From Vicugna pacos (Eukaryota; Chordata; Mammalia; Artiodactyla; Camelidae): DNA of 64,000 bases. The stretch's first letter is position 1; the number at the start of each line of letters is the position of its first letter. This document shows positions 47,310 to 58,662 of this stretch, piece after piece. Under the pieces are notes generated by a model that saw nothing but the letters and a program-made list of their open reading frames with translations, was not told the DNA's origin and made no database searches. Position numbers and translations under genes: made by a program. The stretch covers positions 3,472,001 through 3,536,000 of the forward strand of contig NC_133018.1 in NCBI RefSeq assembly GCF_048564905.1, written 5' to 3'.

Positions 47310-48614
47310 CTGCAAAGCGGGGGAGGGGCAGGAGGTCAGACGCCCGGTGCCTGTCCTGGGAGCTTCTGACCTGTGTCTCAAAGTGGGACAGGGGCTGCTG
47401 AGGACCCAGGAGGACCCCTAGTTCAGAGACCAAACTGAGTTTGAGGGTCCCTGCCAAGGAGGGTGGTCCTCCATCCTCTCCCCATTTCCTTAGGAAACCC
47501 TGAGCCTGAACACCTGCCATCGCTGTCCTGAGACCCCGTCTGGGCCCTGGTCTCCCACACAGACATCTGACCCTCACCCCCTGTCCTGCCTCCTCCTGAG
47601 CTTCGGAAGATGTCTGTTTGGGGCGGGCTGTCTGTCTTGAAAGTGGGTGACGTGAGCTCTCTGGCGTCCCGTGGAGCTGATCTCGGGACGTTTTGGACCC
47701 GAAAGTCTTGCTCTTGGGACCTCGGCTGTTTTCCCAAAGGGGTCTGTTTTTACGCTAATCTGTCTCCCCTGCAGCCTGTCTGATAGGGTAGGAGCTTTGC
47801 TGATCAGAGAGCGTTCCTCTGCCGGTCCCCTTCTTAAGTGCCAAGTCCTTTTTGTCGTCCTCCCTGGCCAGCTGGTCGTATCAGCAGAGGCCCAGTGCTG
47901 GGAGTCTGCCTTTCTCACAGGAGGGTTCACGTGCAAGGGGCCCTGTGCTGCCGAGACCCAGGAGCCCAGCCAGCCCCTCAGAGCTGTCCTCTGAGGACAG
48001 CTTCCTGGGTTTCAGAGCCGTCTCCTCTCTCCTGATTTCCTTTGTGCAGCTCCCCTGAGGCCGAGGCCGGCGCAGGGCTCTGTCTGTGACAGCCCCACAG
48101 AGACCTGGCGGAGCCCTGCACCCCTGCGCGTCCCTGACCCTGGATCCCTAGACCCACAGCCCTGTGGCCGTTCCTGAACCTGTGACTTGTTCTCCAGCCT
48201 CGGCCCTGAGGGATCCGGGCCCCTCTCATGTCTCCACACGGTCCCCCCTCAGTTGTCTGTTCCCTCCTTCCCCTTGAGAAGGAGGCCCCGAGTACCCCCA
48301 GAGACAAAGCGGGTCCACCTGGAGCCCCGATGGGGCAGGACAGAGCGGAGCGAGTCTAGGGGCCAGCCTGGCCCTGGCAGACGGACAGAGGCAGCAGGTG
48401 ATCCTTGGGTCAGAGGGGAAGGGCTGCTGCGAGCGCAGAGGTGAGCAGGAGGGTCTGACAGGCTGGGGAAGAGGTCGGGCCCCAGGGGCTGGGCTCCTGC
48501 TTGAAAGCCGGACCCGAGGCCGACACAAGGCCCAGAAAAGAGCAGAACAGCAGGAAATTGCCCAAAGTTTGGGGAGAGCCGGGAAATCGGGGGTGGGGGG
48601 AAGAGGAGACTCAC

Positions 48615-48652
48615 CCAGGACGGTCAGATGGGTCCCTCCGCCGAACACAGCA
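48615..48652 (-). CDS. IGLJ: J-lambda segment, cluster 3 (AVFGGGTHLTVL)
   Basis: Intact 38-base J with donor gtgagt. Composite E-box 48717-48728. Confidence 0.94.
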
Positions 48653-48680
48653 CACAGTGACACAGGCTTGAACAAAAACC
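48653..48680 (-). other. 12-RSS of J cluster 3
   Basis: Perfect heptamer and nonamer, 12-base spacer. Confidence 0.95.
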
Positions 48681-49856
48681 CCTCCCTGGGACGCCCCTGC
48701 CCCACCCCCAGCCCCCCACCTGCAGCTGAGATGGAGGAAGTCGGGCCACTGCCCCAGGCTGGTGGCTGCTCTGCAGGGGTCCCCGTGCCTGCCCTGCCCA
48801 TCCCAGGGGCAGAACGTGACAGGGACCCGGTGCCCAGCAGTCACACTCTTGGAAAGGCAGGATCCCAAAGGGGGTCGGCGTGTTGGACATGGTTTTCCCG
48901 TGAACCACTGTCGCCCAGGAACGGGAAGGACACCACGGGAGGGCATTTGCCTCCCTAAGGAGTGGAGTTCTCTGGAAGGGCTGGGGCTTCTTTCCTACCT
49001 AGGGTTGACAGAATCCTGATCCCTTGGCGAGACCACAGACGGAGGGCAGGAGGTGATCTCGGGTGTCCCCAGGCCACCCACAGAAAGGGCAGGCTGCCCT
49101 GGAGTGAACTGACCGTAAGAGGCTTCGCTGTCACCCCAGCTGGGCTCCCTGGGTCTCGGCCCGACCTCCCTGGGGTTCTCCTGCATTGGATGGGCTTCTG
49201 TCGGGAGGCCTGGGCTGGTGCCAGTAGGGAAGGCCAGCCTGCACCTGCAGGGAGGACGCCACAGTTTCCCTGACACCCCTCAGCGTCTCATGTGATCTTT
49301 GTGTCTGGGAGCATTTGATTCAAAGGGGAGACATAAGTGAGCGCCTCCACTGTGTTCCCGAAATACCACCTCACTAGAGAGAATCCGGTCGATGGGAGAA
49401 ACGGCCCATCCCAGGCCGGAGGCTGGAAAGGCACAAGATGGGCCCACAACAGACTGTCACAGCAGAAAGCAGGGGGGTGTGTGGCGGTCTCCCCAGGCGG
49501 TGCCCGAGGCCCTGGGGCTCCCCATGCAGGCTCCCATGGGCACAGGTGGGACACCGGGATCATCAAGGGAACAGCACGGGGAGCTGTATTCAGTACCTTA
49601 TAGTAACCTGTAAGGAGAGGAGCATGAAAGCAGATCTATGTGTGGATATGAGTGAGTGAAACATGCCGTGCACCAGAAATGGACTGAACATTGGGAACTG
49701 ACTACACTTCACTAAAAAGTGTTTGAACGAAAATAGAAGCACAATGGATCCGAACACATCAAATCCATGTACCCTAGTGTTGGTTGTTAACTTTCAGAAG
49801 ACGGCAGGGACCAGTCACCGTTTGGTAAACCGCTCCATTAAAGAAAGAGCAAACCC

Positions 49857-49992
49857 GGGGTGAGGGTATCGCTCAAGAGGTAGCGCCGTGCACGAGGCGC
49901 TGGGTTCAATCCCCAGTACCTCCTCTCCAAATAAATGAACCTAATTACCTCCCCCCAAGTTAAAAAAATTAAATAATACAGTTATAATTTAA
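49857..49992 (+). mobile_element. tRNA-derived SINE, Vic-1-like (unit 3, plus)
   Basis: Duplicate of the 27105 insertion. Confidence 0.85.
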
Positions 49993-50665
49993 AGAAAAGA
50001 AAAACAACAACAACAACAACAACAAAACCAGAACACCAAACGTATCTCTGTATTCACTGCAGCTGGACCTGACCCCAGAGCAGTAAAGAGCATCTGAAGG
50101 GCCTCCCTCTGTGGGCAAATGGCAGCCTCAGCGGAGGAAGGAGCGCAGAACCGGAACATTGCACCCGGCCTCCCATCCCACCTGATGGACCTGGAATTTG
50201 CGCGTCAAAGGAAGATAATTTTACTAAATGACCTGTGACCCCAGAAGGACACCTTGGATGGAAGCAGCCAACTGTCCTAGCAACGGTCTCGCCCAAAGGT
50301 CACACCTGACCCCGCTTCATCTTTTGCACCTCAGAACCATCTGCAGGCACACGAAGCAGAGAGAACCACTCAGGTACAGCCCAGGGAGGCCGGGGGCCGA
50401 ACCCCGACCCTGGCGGAGTCCGGGAGCAGCAGCTGAGCTCCTGGAGCCCCCGCCCTGCAAGGAAAACTAGAGTGATTTGGAAGAGCCTGACGGAGCCACC
50501 AGGCCCACGACACAACCATCGATCGCCGAGCCACACCCTTCCAACCCTCATAGAAAGGACCCGAAGAAGCACATCACACAGCACCTAAAACACAACCAAT
50601 TCCACACACTTGTGACGACTGCGAGGCATGTCACCTGAAAGCGATTTTGCTTTTGTTATTTTTTT

Positions 50666-50782
50666 GAGGGAGGAAGTAATTAGGTTTATTTATTTACTTA
50701 CTTAGTGGAGGTACTGGGGGTGGAACCCACGACCTCCTGCGTACAGAGCTGCACTCTACCCATTGAGCTACGCCCTCCCCCC
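50666..50782 (-). mobile_element. tRNA-derived SINE, Vic-1-like (unit 3, minus)
   Basis: Duplicate of the 27917 insertion. Confidence 0.86.
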
Positions 50783-52687
50783 GATTGTTTTTGTGATACT
50801 AAGGAACTGAGGCCAATTTCTGTTTGGTTTTTATTTTTTACATTTTATGAAATAACCGAACACCAGTTTACTATTTCAAGTGTGAAAAGAACCTTCTTTT
50901 TTCCTGATATTCAGTTTATTTTTTACATTTTGTACATTACTTTATACTTTACATATGCATTTCCTTTCTTACACATCTTATTTTATCTTTTTTGAGGGAT
51001 GGTCAGTTTACAGTGCTGTGCCAATTTCTGGTGTCCAGCATAGTTTCAGTGCATATATTTGTTTTTATATTCTGTGTTTGGGTTTGATAATGATATTGAG
51101 GTGTATTTTTGGTCCTTTCCTTCCAGGGCACAAATGAAATATTTACAGAGAAAAGACATGACGTAGAATGTGCTGGAACGGCCTGCGTCAGGGAGGGTTT
51201 GCGCTGGTGTGGGGAGGTGAGGTCAGCATCAGTGGTGAATTGATGATTCTGGGGCCTGGTTGACCGGAACCCGGGGGTCATTTTACTCCTCTGTCTTCTC
51301 GTTTTGTGACCTCAGTTCTTCAGAGTGAAAACTGGTAACAACACCGAGGGGTGTTGTATGAGGGGTGGCCGTAGCTCGGGGCGGGGGGGGGGGGGCAGGG
51401 CGGCTGGAAGCATTGTACCCAGCAGGGCCACTGAGACGAGGGAGACCTAGGTGGTCCCCTCCTCCCTTGGGGTCTTAGTGTTCCCATCCAGGAAATGGGG
51501 TCAGGCAGCTGCTGTGGGCCACGAGGACCCCTCGCCTCTTTCACCTCCTAGTCTGTGCTCTGGGGCTGGGGTACCTGGGCGGAAGCTCCAAAGGGGTCCT
51601 GTCCTCTGCCTCACCAATGCCCTAGAGTCCCCTGTCCCTGCAGGCTCTGTCGCTGAGCTGTCTCGGCTGCCTGGCAGCTCTGGTGAAGGCAGCTCCCCAT
51701 CCCAGAGGAGCTGGAGGTATCGACAGGGGGCTGCGAGGCGAGGGGTCCTGTGGATGACAGAGCCTAGGCCTTCACCTTCCAGAGGGTGACCGTGCTTGTC
51801 TCAGACCGTGAGTGAGTGCCCGACTGAGTGTCTCAGCTGGAGGTGCACTGGGGTGAGCCCTGGAGATGGATGGGGGGAGGGTCCCTGGGCAGGGAACTAG
51901 GGGTGCTGACTTGTGAGGGAAACTTGACCTTGCTGTAGCCCACAGGCCACACGTACCCTGCCTTGAGCTGATCTGACTGAGTCTGACTCTATTGGCGAGT
52001 TCCAGTGATTCTCTCTCCTTGGGAGCATCACTGGATGCTTTTTTGGTGCTCAGGCGGTGTCCTTTCCCAAAGACTCAGCTTCCCCGTGTCCCCTCCCCTC
52101 CATATAGGGTGATGGCACCTGCTCCATCCACACCCCACCATAGACTAACTCCGTCCCTGACCTGACTTCACGTGTCCAGACTCTTCATGCCTGAGGTCCC
52201 AAGTAGGGTCACACAACTGACCTTCTGCGTCTCAGCCTTCCCTGGGATCCCTCCTCCTCTCCTTGTTCCCCCAGAACTGTCCCATGTCCCTCTCACTGGC
52301 CCTTCTCCCTTCCCAGGGCACAAGGACTGCACCCAAGGGGCTGGCACCACACAACAATGCTCTGTTCTGGGTCACGGCTCCCACCAGCACTCAGAGCTCC
52401 CTGGTCCCTGGGGGACAGGTTGGGGGGACGTCAGGTACATGGAATCTCATGTCACCAACTGTCCCTTCCTGTAGTCACTGACCCTTAACCCAGAGGCACG
52501 GCCAGACACAGAGTGCACATCAGACATGTCAGATGATAAATGACAAGGTCTTTATTAAGGAGGAGCAGGAACAGGGCGGGATGAGACCCGCCTGGTCTGA
52601 GCTGACCTGGGCAGAGGCTCAGGGGTCCATGGAGAGTGGGGAGGGGGGTCTGGGTGAGGAAGCCCCCGAGGGTGGGGGCCCGGGGGC

Positions 52688-53004
52688 CTAACACTGGGAG
52701 GGGGACACCGTCTTCTCCACGGTGCCCGCCTCGTGCGTGACCTGACAGCTGTAGCTGCTGTGCGACTTCCACGTGCTGGGCGACAGGCTCAGGTAGCTGC
52801 TGGCCGCGTACTTGTTGTTGCTCTGCTTCGAGGGCTTGGTGGTCTCCACGCCCTGCGTGACGGTGGTGCCATCTTGCTTCCAGGCCACCGTCACGCTGCC
52901 CGGGTAGAAGTCACTGATCAGACACACCAGGGTGGCCTTGTTGGCGGTGAGCTCCTCAGAGGACGGCGGGAACAGAGTGACCGAGGGTGCGGCCTTGGGC
53001 TGAC
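52688..53004 (-). CDS. IGLC: Ig lambda constant-domain exon, cluster 2
   Basis: Complete exon, product as clusters 3-10. Acceptor at 53005-53008; AATAAA at 52551-52556. A longer open frame runs from the exon into the intron here because of the 22-base intron deletion. It is not a coding extension, because the splice acceptor is intact. Confidence 0.95.
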
Positions 53005-54287
53005 CTGCAAAGCGGGGGAGGGGCAGGAGGTCAGACGCCCGGTGCCTGTCCTGGGAGCTTCTGACCTGTGTCTCAAAGTGGGACAGGGGCTGCTGAGGAC
53101 CCAGGAGGACCCCTAGTTCAGAGACCAAACTGAGTTTGAGGGTCCCTGCCAAGGAGGGTGGTCCTCCATCCTCTCCCCATTTCCTTAGGAAACCCTGAGC
53201 CTGAACACCTGCCATCGCTGTCCTGAGACCCCGTCTGGGCCCTGGTCTCCCACACAGACATCTGACCCTCACCCCCTGTCCTGCCTCCTCCTGAGCTTCG
53301 GAAGATGTCTTGAAAGTGGGTGACGTGAGCTCTCTGGCGTCCCGTGGAGCTGATCTCGGGACGTTTTGGACCCGATAGTCTTGCTCTTGGGACCTCGGCT
53401 GTTTTCCCAAAGGGGTCTGTTTTTACGCTAATCTGTCTCCCCTGCAGCCTGTCTGATAGGGTAGGAGCTTTGCTGATCAGAGAGCGTTCCTCTGCCGGTC
53501 CCCTTCTTAAGTGCCAAGTCCTTTTTGTCGTCCTCCCTGGCCAGCTGGTCGTATCAGCAGAGGCCCAGTGCTGGGAGTCTGCCTTTCTCACAGGAGGGTT
53601 CACGTGCAAGGGGCCCTGTGCTGCCGAGACCCAGGAGCCCAGCCAGCCCCTCAGAGCTGTCCTCTGAGGACAGCTTCCTGGGTTTCAGAGCCGTCTCCTC
53701 TCTCCTGATTTCCTTTGTGCAGCTCCCCTGAGGCCGAGGCCGGCGCAGGGCTCTGTCTGTGACAGCCCCACAGAGACCTGGCGGAGCCCTGCACCCCTGC
53801 GCGTCCCTGACCCTGGATCCCTAGACCCACAGCCCTGTGGCCGTTCCTGAACCTGTGACTTGTTCTCCAGCCTCGGCCCTGAGGGATCCGGGCCCCTCTC
53901 ATGTCTCCACACGGTCCCCCCTCAGTTGTCTGTTCCCTCCTTCCCCTTGAGAAGGAGGCCCCGAGTACCCCCAGAGACAAAGCGGGTCCACCTGGAGCCC
54001 CGATGGGGCAGGACAGAGCGGAGCGAGTCTAAGGGCCAGCCTGGCCCTGGCAGACGGACAGAGGCAGCAGGTGATCCTTGGGTCAGAGGGGAAGGGCTGC
54101 TGCGAGCGCAGAGGTGAGCAGGAGGGTCTGACAGGCTGGGGAAGAGGTCGGGCCCCAGGGGCTGGGCTCCTGCTTGAAAGCCTGACCCGAGGCCGACACA
54201 AGGCCCAGAAAAGAGCAGAACAGCAGGAAATTGCCCAAAGTTTGGGGAGAGCCGGGAAATCGGGGGTGGGGGGAAGAGGAGACTCAC

Positions 54288-54325
54288 CCAGGACGGTCAG
54301 ATGGGTCCCTCCGCCGAACACAGCA
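54288..54325 (-). CDS. IGLJ: J-lambda segment, cluster 2 (AVFGGGTHLTVL)
   Basis: Intact 38-base J with donor gtgagt. Composite E-box 54390-54401. Confidence 0.94.
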
Positions 54326-54353
54326 CACAGTGACACAGGCTTGAACAAAAACC
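54326..54353 (-). other. 12-RSS of J cluster 2
   Basis: Perfect heptamer and nonamer, 12-base spacer. This is the most 5' consensus J RSS in the window. Confidence 0.95.
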
Positions 54354-55529
54354 CCTCCCTGGGACGCCCCTGCCCCACCCCCAGCCCCCCACCTGCAGCT
54401 GAGATGGAGGAAGTTGGGCCACTGCCCCAGGCTGGTGGCTGCTCTGCAGGGGTCCCCGTGCCTGCCCTGCCCATCCCAGGGGCAGAACGTGACAGGGACC
54501 CGGTGCCCAGCAGTCACACTCTTGGAAAGGCAGGATCCCAAAGGGGGTCGGCGTGTTGGACATGGTTTTCCCGTGAACCGCTGTCGCCCAGGAATGGGAA
54601 GGACACCACGGGAGGGCATTTGCCTCCCTAAGGAGTGGAGTTCTCTGGAAGGGCTGGGGCTTCTTTCCTACGTAGGGTTGACAGAATCCTGATCCCTTGG
54701 CGAGACCACAGACGGAGGGCAGGAGGTGATCTCGGGTGTCCCCAGGCCACCCACAGAAAGGGCAGGCTGCCCTGGAGTGAACTGACCGTAAGAGGCTTCG
54801 CTGTCACCCCAGCTGGGCTCCCTGGGTCTCGGCCCGACCTCCCTGGGGTTCTCCTGCATTGGATGGGCTTCTGTCGGGAGGCCTGGGCTGGTGCCAGTAG
54901 GGAAGGCCAGCCTGCACCTGCAGGGAGGACGCCACAGTTTCCCTGACACCCCTCAGCGTCTCATGTGATCTTTGTGTCTGGGAGCATTTGATTCAAAGGG
55001 GAGACATAAGTGAGCGCCTCCACTGTGTTCCCGAAATACCACCTCACTAGAGAGAATCCGGTCGATGGGAGAAACGGCCCATCCCAGGCCGGAGGCTGGA
55101 AAGGCACAAGATGGGCCCACAACAGACTGTCACAGCAGAAAGCAGGGGGGTGTGTGGCGGTCTCCCCAGCCGGTGCCCGAGGCCCTGGGGCTCCCCATGC
55201 AGGCTCCCGTGGGCACAGGTGGGGCACCGGGATCATCAAGGGAACAGCACGGGGAGCTGTATTCAGTACCATATAGTAACCTGTAAGGAGAGGAGCATGA
55301 AAGCAGATCTATGTGTGGATATGAGTGAGTGAAACATGCCGTGCACCAGAAATGGACTGAACATTGGGAACTGACTACACTTCACTAAAAAGTGTTTGAA
55401 CGAAAATAGAAGCACAATGGATCCGAACACATCAAATCCATGTACCCTAGTGTTGGTTGTTAACTTTCAGAAGACGGCAGGGACCAGTCACCGTTTGGTA
55501 AACCGCTCCATTAAAGAAAGAGCAAACCC

Positions 55530-55665
55530 GGGGTGAGGGTATCGCTCAAGAGGTAGCGCCGTGCACGAGGCGCTGGGTTCAATCCCCAGTACCTCCTCTC
55601 CAAATAAATGAACCTAATTACCTCCCCCCAAGTTAAAAAAATTAAATAATACAGTTATAATTTAA
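55530..55665 (+). mobile_element. tRNA-derived SINE, Vic-1-like (unit 2, plus)
   Basis: Duplicate of the 27105 insertion. Confidence 0.85.
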
Positions 55666-56337
55666 AGAAAAGAAAAACAACAACAACAACAACAACAAAA
55701 CCAGAACACCAAACGTATCTCTGTATTCACTGCAGCTGGACCTGACCCCAGAGCAGTAAAGAGCATCTGAAGGGCCTCCCTCTGTGGGCAAATGGCAGCC
55801 TCAGCGGAGGAAGGAGCGCAGAACCGGAACATTGCACCCGGCCTCCCATCCCACCTGATGGACCTGGAATTTGCGCGTCAAAGGAAGATAATTTTACTAA
55901 ATGACCTGTGACCCCAGAAGGACACCTTGGATGGAAGCAGCCAACTGTCCTAGCAACGGTCTCGCCCAAAGGTCACACCTGACCCCGCTTCATCTTTTGC
56001 ACCTCAGAACCATCTGCAGGCACACGAAGCAGAGAGAACCACTCAGGTACAGCCCAGGGAGGCCGGGGGCCGAACCCCGACCCTGGCGGAGTCCGGGAGC
56101 AGCAGCTGAGCTCCTGGAGCCCCCGCCCTGCAAGGAAAACTAGAGTGATTTGGAAGAGCCTGACGGAGCCACCAGGCCCACCACACATCGATCGCCGAGC
56201 CACACTCTTCCAACCCTCATAGAAAGGACCCGAAGAACCATAACATCACACAGCACCTAAAACACAACCAATTCCACACACTTGTGACGACTGCGAGGCA
56301 TGTCACCTGAAAGCGATTTTGCTTTTGTTATTTTTTT

Positions 56338-56454
56338 GAGGGAGGAAGTAATTAGGTTTATTTATTTACTTACTTAGTGGAGGTACTAGGGGTGGAACCC
56401 ACGACCTCCTGCGTACAGAGCTGCACTCTACCCATTGAGCTACGCCCTCCCCCC
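56338..56454 (-). mobile_element. tRNA-derived SINE, Vic-1-like (unit 2, minus)
   Basis: Duplicate of the 27917 insertion. Confidence 0.86.
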
Positions 56455-58345
56455 GATTGTTTTTGTGATACTAAGGAACTGAGGCCAATTTCTGTTTGGT
56501 TTTTATTTTTTACATTTTATGAAATAACCGAACACCAGTTTACTATTTCAAGTGTGAAAAGAACCTTCTTTTTCCCTGATATTCAGTTTATTTTTTACAT
56601 TTTGTGCATGACTTTATACTTTACATATGCATTTCCTTTCTTACACATTTTATTTTATCTTTTTTGAGGGATGGTCAGTTTACAGTGCTGTGCCAATTTC
56701 TGGCGTCCAGCATAGTTTCAGTGCATATATTTGTTTTTATATTCTGTGTTTGGGTTTGATAATGATATTGAGGTGTATTTTTGGTCCTTTCCTTCCAGGG
56801 CACAAATGAAATATTTACAGAGAAAAGACATGACGTAGAATGTGCTGGAACGGCCTGCGTCAGGGAGGGTTTGCGCTGGTGTGGGGAGGTGAGGTCAGCA
56901 TCAGTGGTGAATTGATGATTCTGGGGCCTGGTTGACCGGAACCCGGGGGTCATTTTACTCCTCTGTCTTCTCGTTTTGTGACCTCAGTTCTTCAGAGTGA
57001 AAACTGGTAACAACACCGAGGGGTGTTGTATGAGGGGTGGCCGTCGCTCGGGGCGGGGCGGCTGGAAGCATTGTACCCAGCAGGGCCACTGAGACGAGGG
57101 AGACCTAGGTGGTCCCCTCCTCCCTTGGGGTCTTAGTGTTCCCATCCAGGAAATGGGGTCAGGCAGCTGCTGTGGGCCACGAGGACCCCTCGCCTCTTTC
57201 ACCTCCTAGTCTGTGCTCTGGGGCTGGGGTACCTGGGCGGAAGCTCCAAAGGGGTCCTGTCCTCTGCCTCACCAATGCCCTAGAGTCCCCTGTCCCTGCA
57301 GGCTCTGTCGCTGAGCTGTCTCGGCTGCCTGGCAGCTCTGGTGAAGGCAGCTCCCCATCCCAGAGGAGCTGGAGGTATCGACAGGGGGCTGCGAGGCGAG
57401 GGGTCCTGTGGATGACAGAGCCTAGGCCTTCACCTTCCAGAGGGTGACCGTGCTTGTCTCAGACCGTGAGTGAGTGCCCGAGTGAGTGTCTCAGCTGGAG
57501 GTGCACTGGGGTGAGCCCTGGAGATGGATGGGGGGAGGGTCCCTGGGCAGGGAACTAGGGGTGCTGACTTGTGAGGGAAACTTGACCTTGCTGTAGCCCA
57601 CAGGCCACACGTACCCTGCCTTGAGCTGATCTGACTGAGTCTGACTCTATTGGCGAGTTCCAGTGATTCTCTCTCCTTGGGAGCATCACTGGATGCTTTT
57701 TTGGTGCTCAGGCGGTGTCCTTTCCCAAAGACTCAGCTTCCCCGTGTCCCCTCCCCTCCATATAGGGTGATGGCACCTGCTCCATCCACACCCCACCATA
57801 GACTAACTCCGTCCCTGACCTGACTTCACGTGTCCAGACTCTTCATGCCTGAGGTCCCAAGTAGGGTCACACAACTGACCTTCTGCGTCTCAGCCTTCCC
57901 TGGGATCCCTCCTCCTCTCCTTGTTCCCCCAGAACTGTCCCATGTCCCTCTCACTGGCCCTTCTCCCTTCCCAGGGCACAAGGACTGCACCCCAGGGGCT
58001 GGCACCGCACAACAATGCTCTGTTCTGGGTCACGGCTCCCACCAGCACTCAGAGCTCCCTGGTCCCTGGGGGACAGGTTGGGGGGACGTCAGGTACATGG
58101 AATCTCATGTCACCAACTGTCCCTTCCTGTAGTCACTGACCCTTAACCGAGAGGCATGGCCAGACACAGAGTGCACATCAGACATGTCAGATGATAAATG
58201 ACAAGGTCTTTATTAAGGAGGAGCAGGAACAGGGCGGGATGAGACCCGCCTGGTCTGAGCTGACCTGGGCAGAGGCTCAGGGGTCCATGGAGAGTGGGGA
58301 GGGGGGTCTGGGTGAGGAAGCCCCCGAGGGTGGGGGCCCGGGGGC

Positions 58346-58662
58346 CTAACACTGGGAGGGGGACACCGTCTTCTCCACGGTGCCCGCCTCGTGCGTGACC
58401 TGACAGCTGTAGCTGCTGTGCGACTTCCACGTGCTGGGCGACAGGCTCAGGTAGCTGCTGGCCGCGTACTTGTTGTTGCTCTGCTTCGAGGGCTTGGTGG
58501 TCTCCACGCCCTGCGTGACGGTGGTGCCATCTTGCTTCCAGGCCACCGTCACGCTGCCCGGGTAGAAGTCACTGATCAGACACACCAGGGTGGCCTTGTT
58601 GGTGGTGAGCTCCTCAGAGGACGGCGGGAACAGAGTGACAAAGGGTGCGGACTTGGGCTGAC
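58346..58662 (-). CDS. IGLC: Ig lambda constant-domain exon, cluster 1 (5'-most, variant)
   Basis: Complete 317-base exon with Cys28, Trp42, Cys87 and Cys105. The N-terminal part reads [20 protein letters not shown] then TNKATL. Relative to all other copies it has Ser for Ala5, Phe for Ser8 and Thr for Ala21. From about 58600 leftwards the exon and its 3' UTR match the array (AATAAA 58209-58214). To the right the intron is unrelated in detail. The acceptor (ccacacag) differs but is valid. The exon is thus a chimera of an array-type 3' part and an older 5' part. Confidence 0.93.

Larger units (their letters stand above)
46993..52687 (-). repeat. 5.69-kb array unit of cluster 3 (5695 bp)
   Basis: The J region shares AACCACTGTCGCCC and GGAACGGGAAGG with unit 5, while the intron shares GACCCGAAAGTC with unit 4. 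It has a private small change near 50570 and a long G tract near 51380. Contents: C 46993, J 48615, L1 49569-49732 (+), SINE 49857 (+), SINE 50666 (-), L1 50987-51094 (-). The spacer has no other gene. Confidence 0.95.
52688..58345 (-). repeat. 5.69-kb array unit of cluster 2 (5658 bp)
   Basis: This is the shortest unit. It lacks 22 bases in the J-C intron near 53308 and has the short G tract. Its J region shares AAGTTGGGCC (54412) and CCTACGTAGG (54668) with the far unit 7, not with its neighbours. Contents: C 52688, J 54288, L1 55242-55405 (+), SINE 55530 (+), SINE 56338 (-), L1 56659-56766 (-). The spacer has no other gene. Confidence 0.95.

Noticed and set aside
52688-53410. 240-residue minus-strand frame including C-lambda
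   Set aside because: It is intron sequence read through in frame with the C exon, made longer by a 22-base intron deletion. The splice acceptor is intact, so it is not a new isoform without transcript data.
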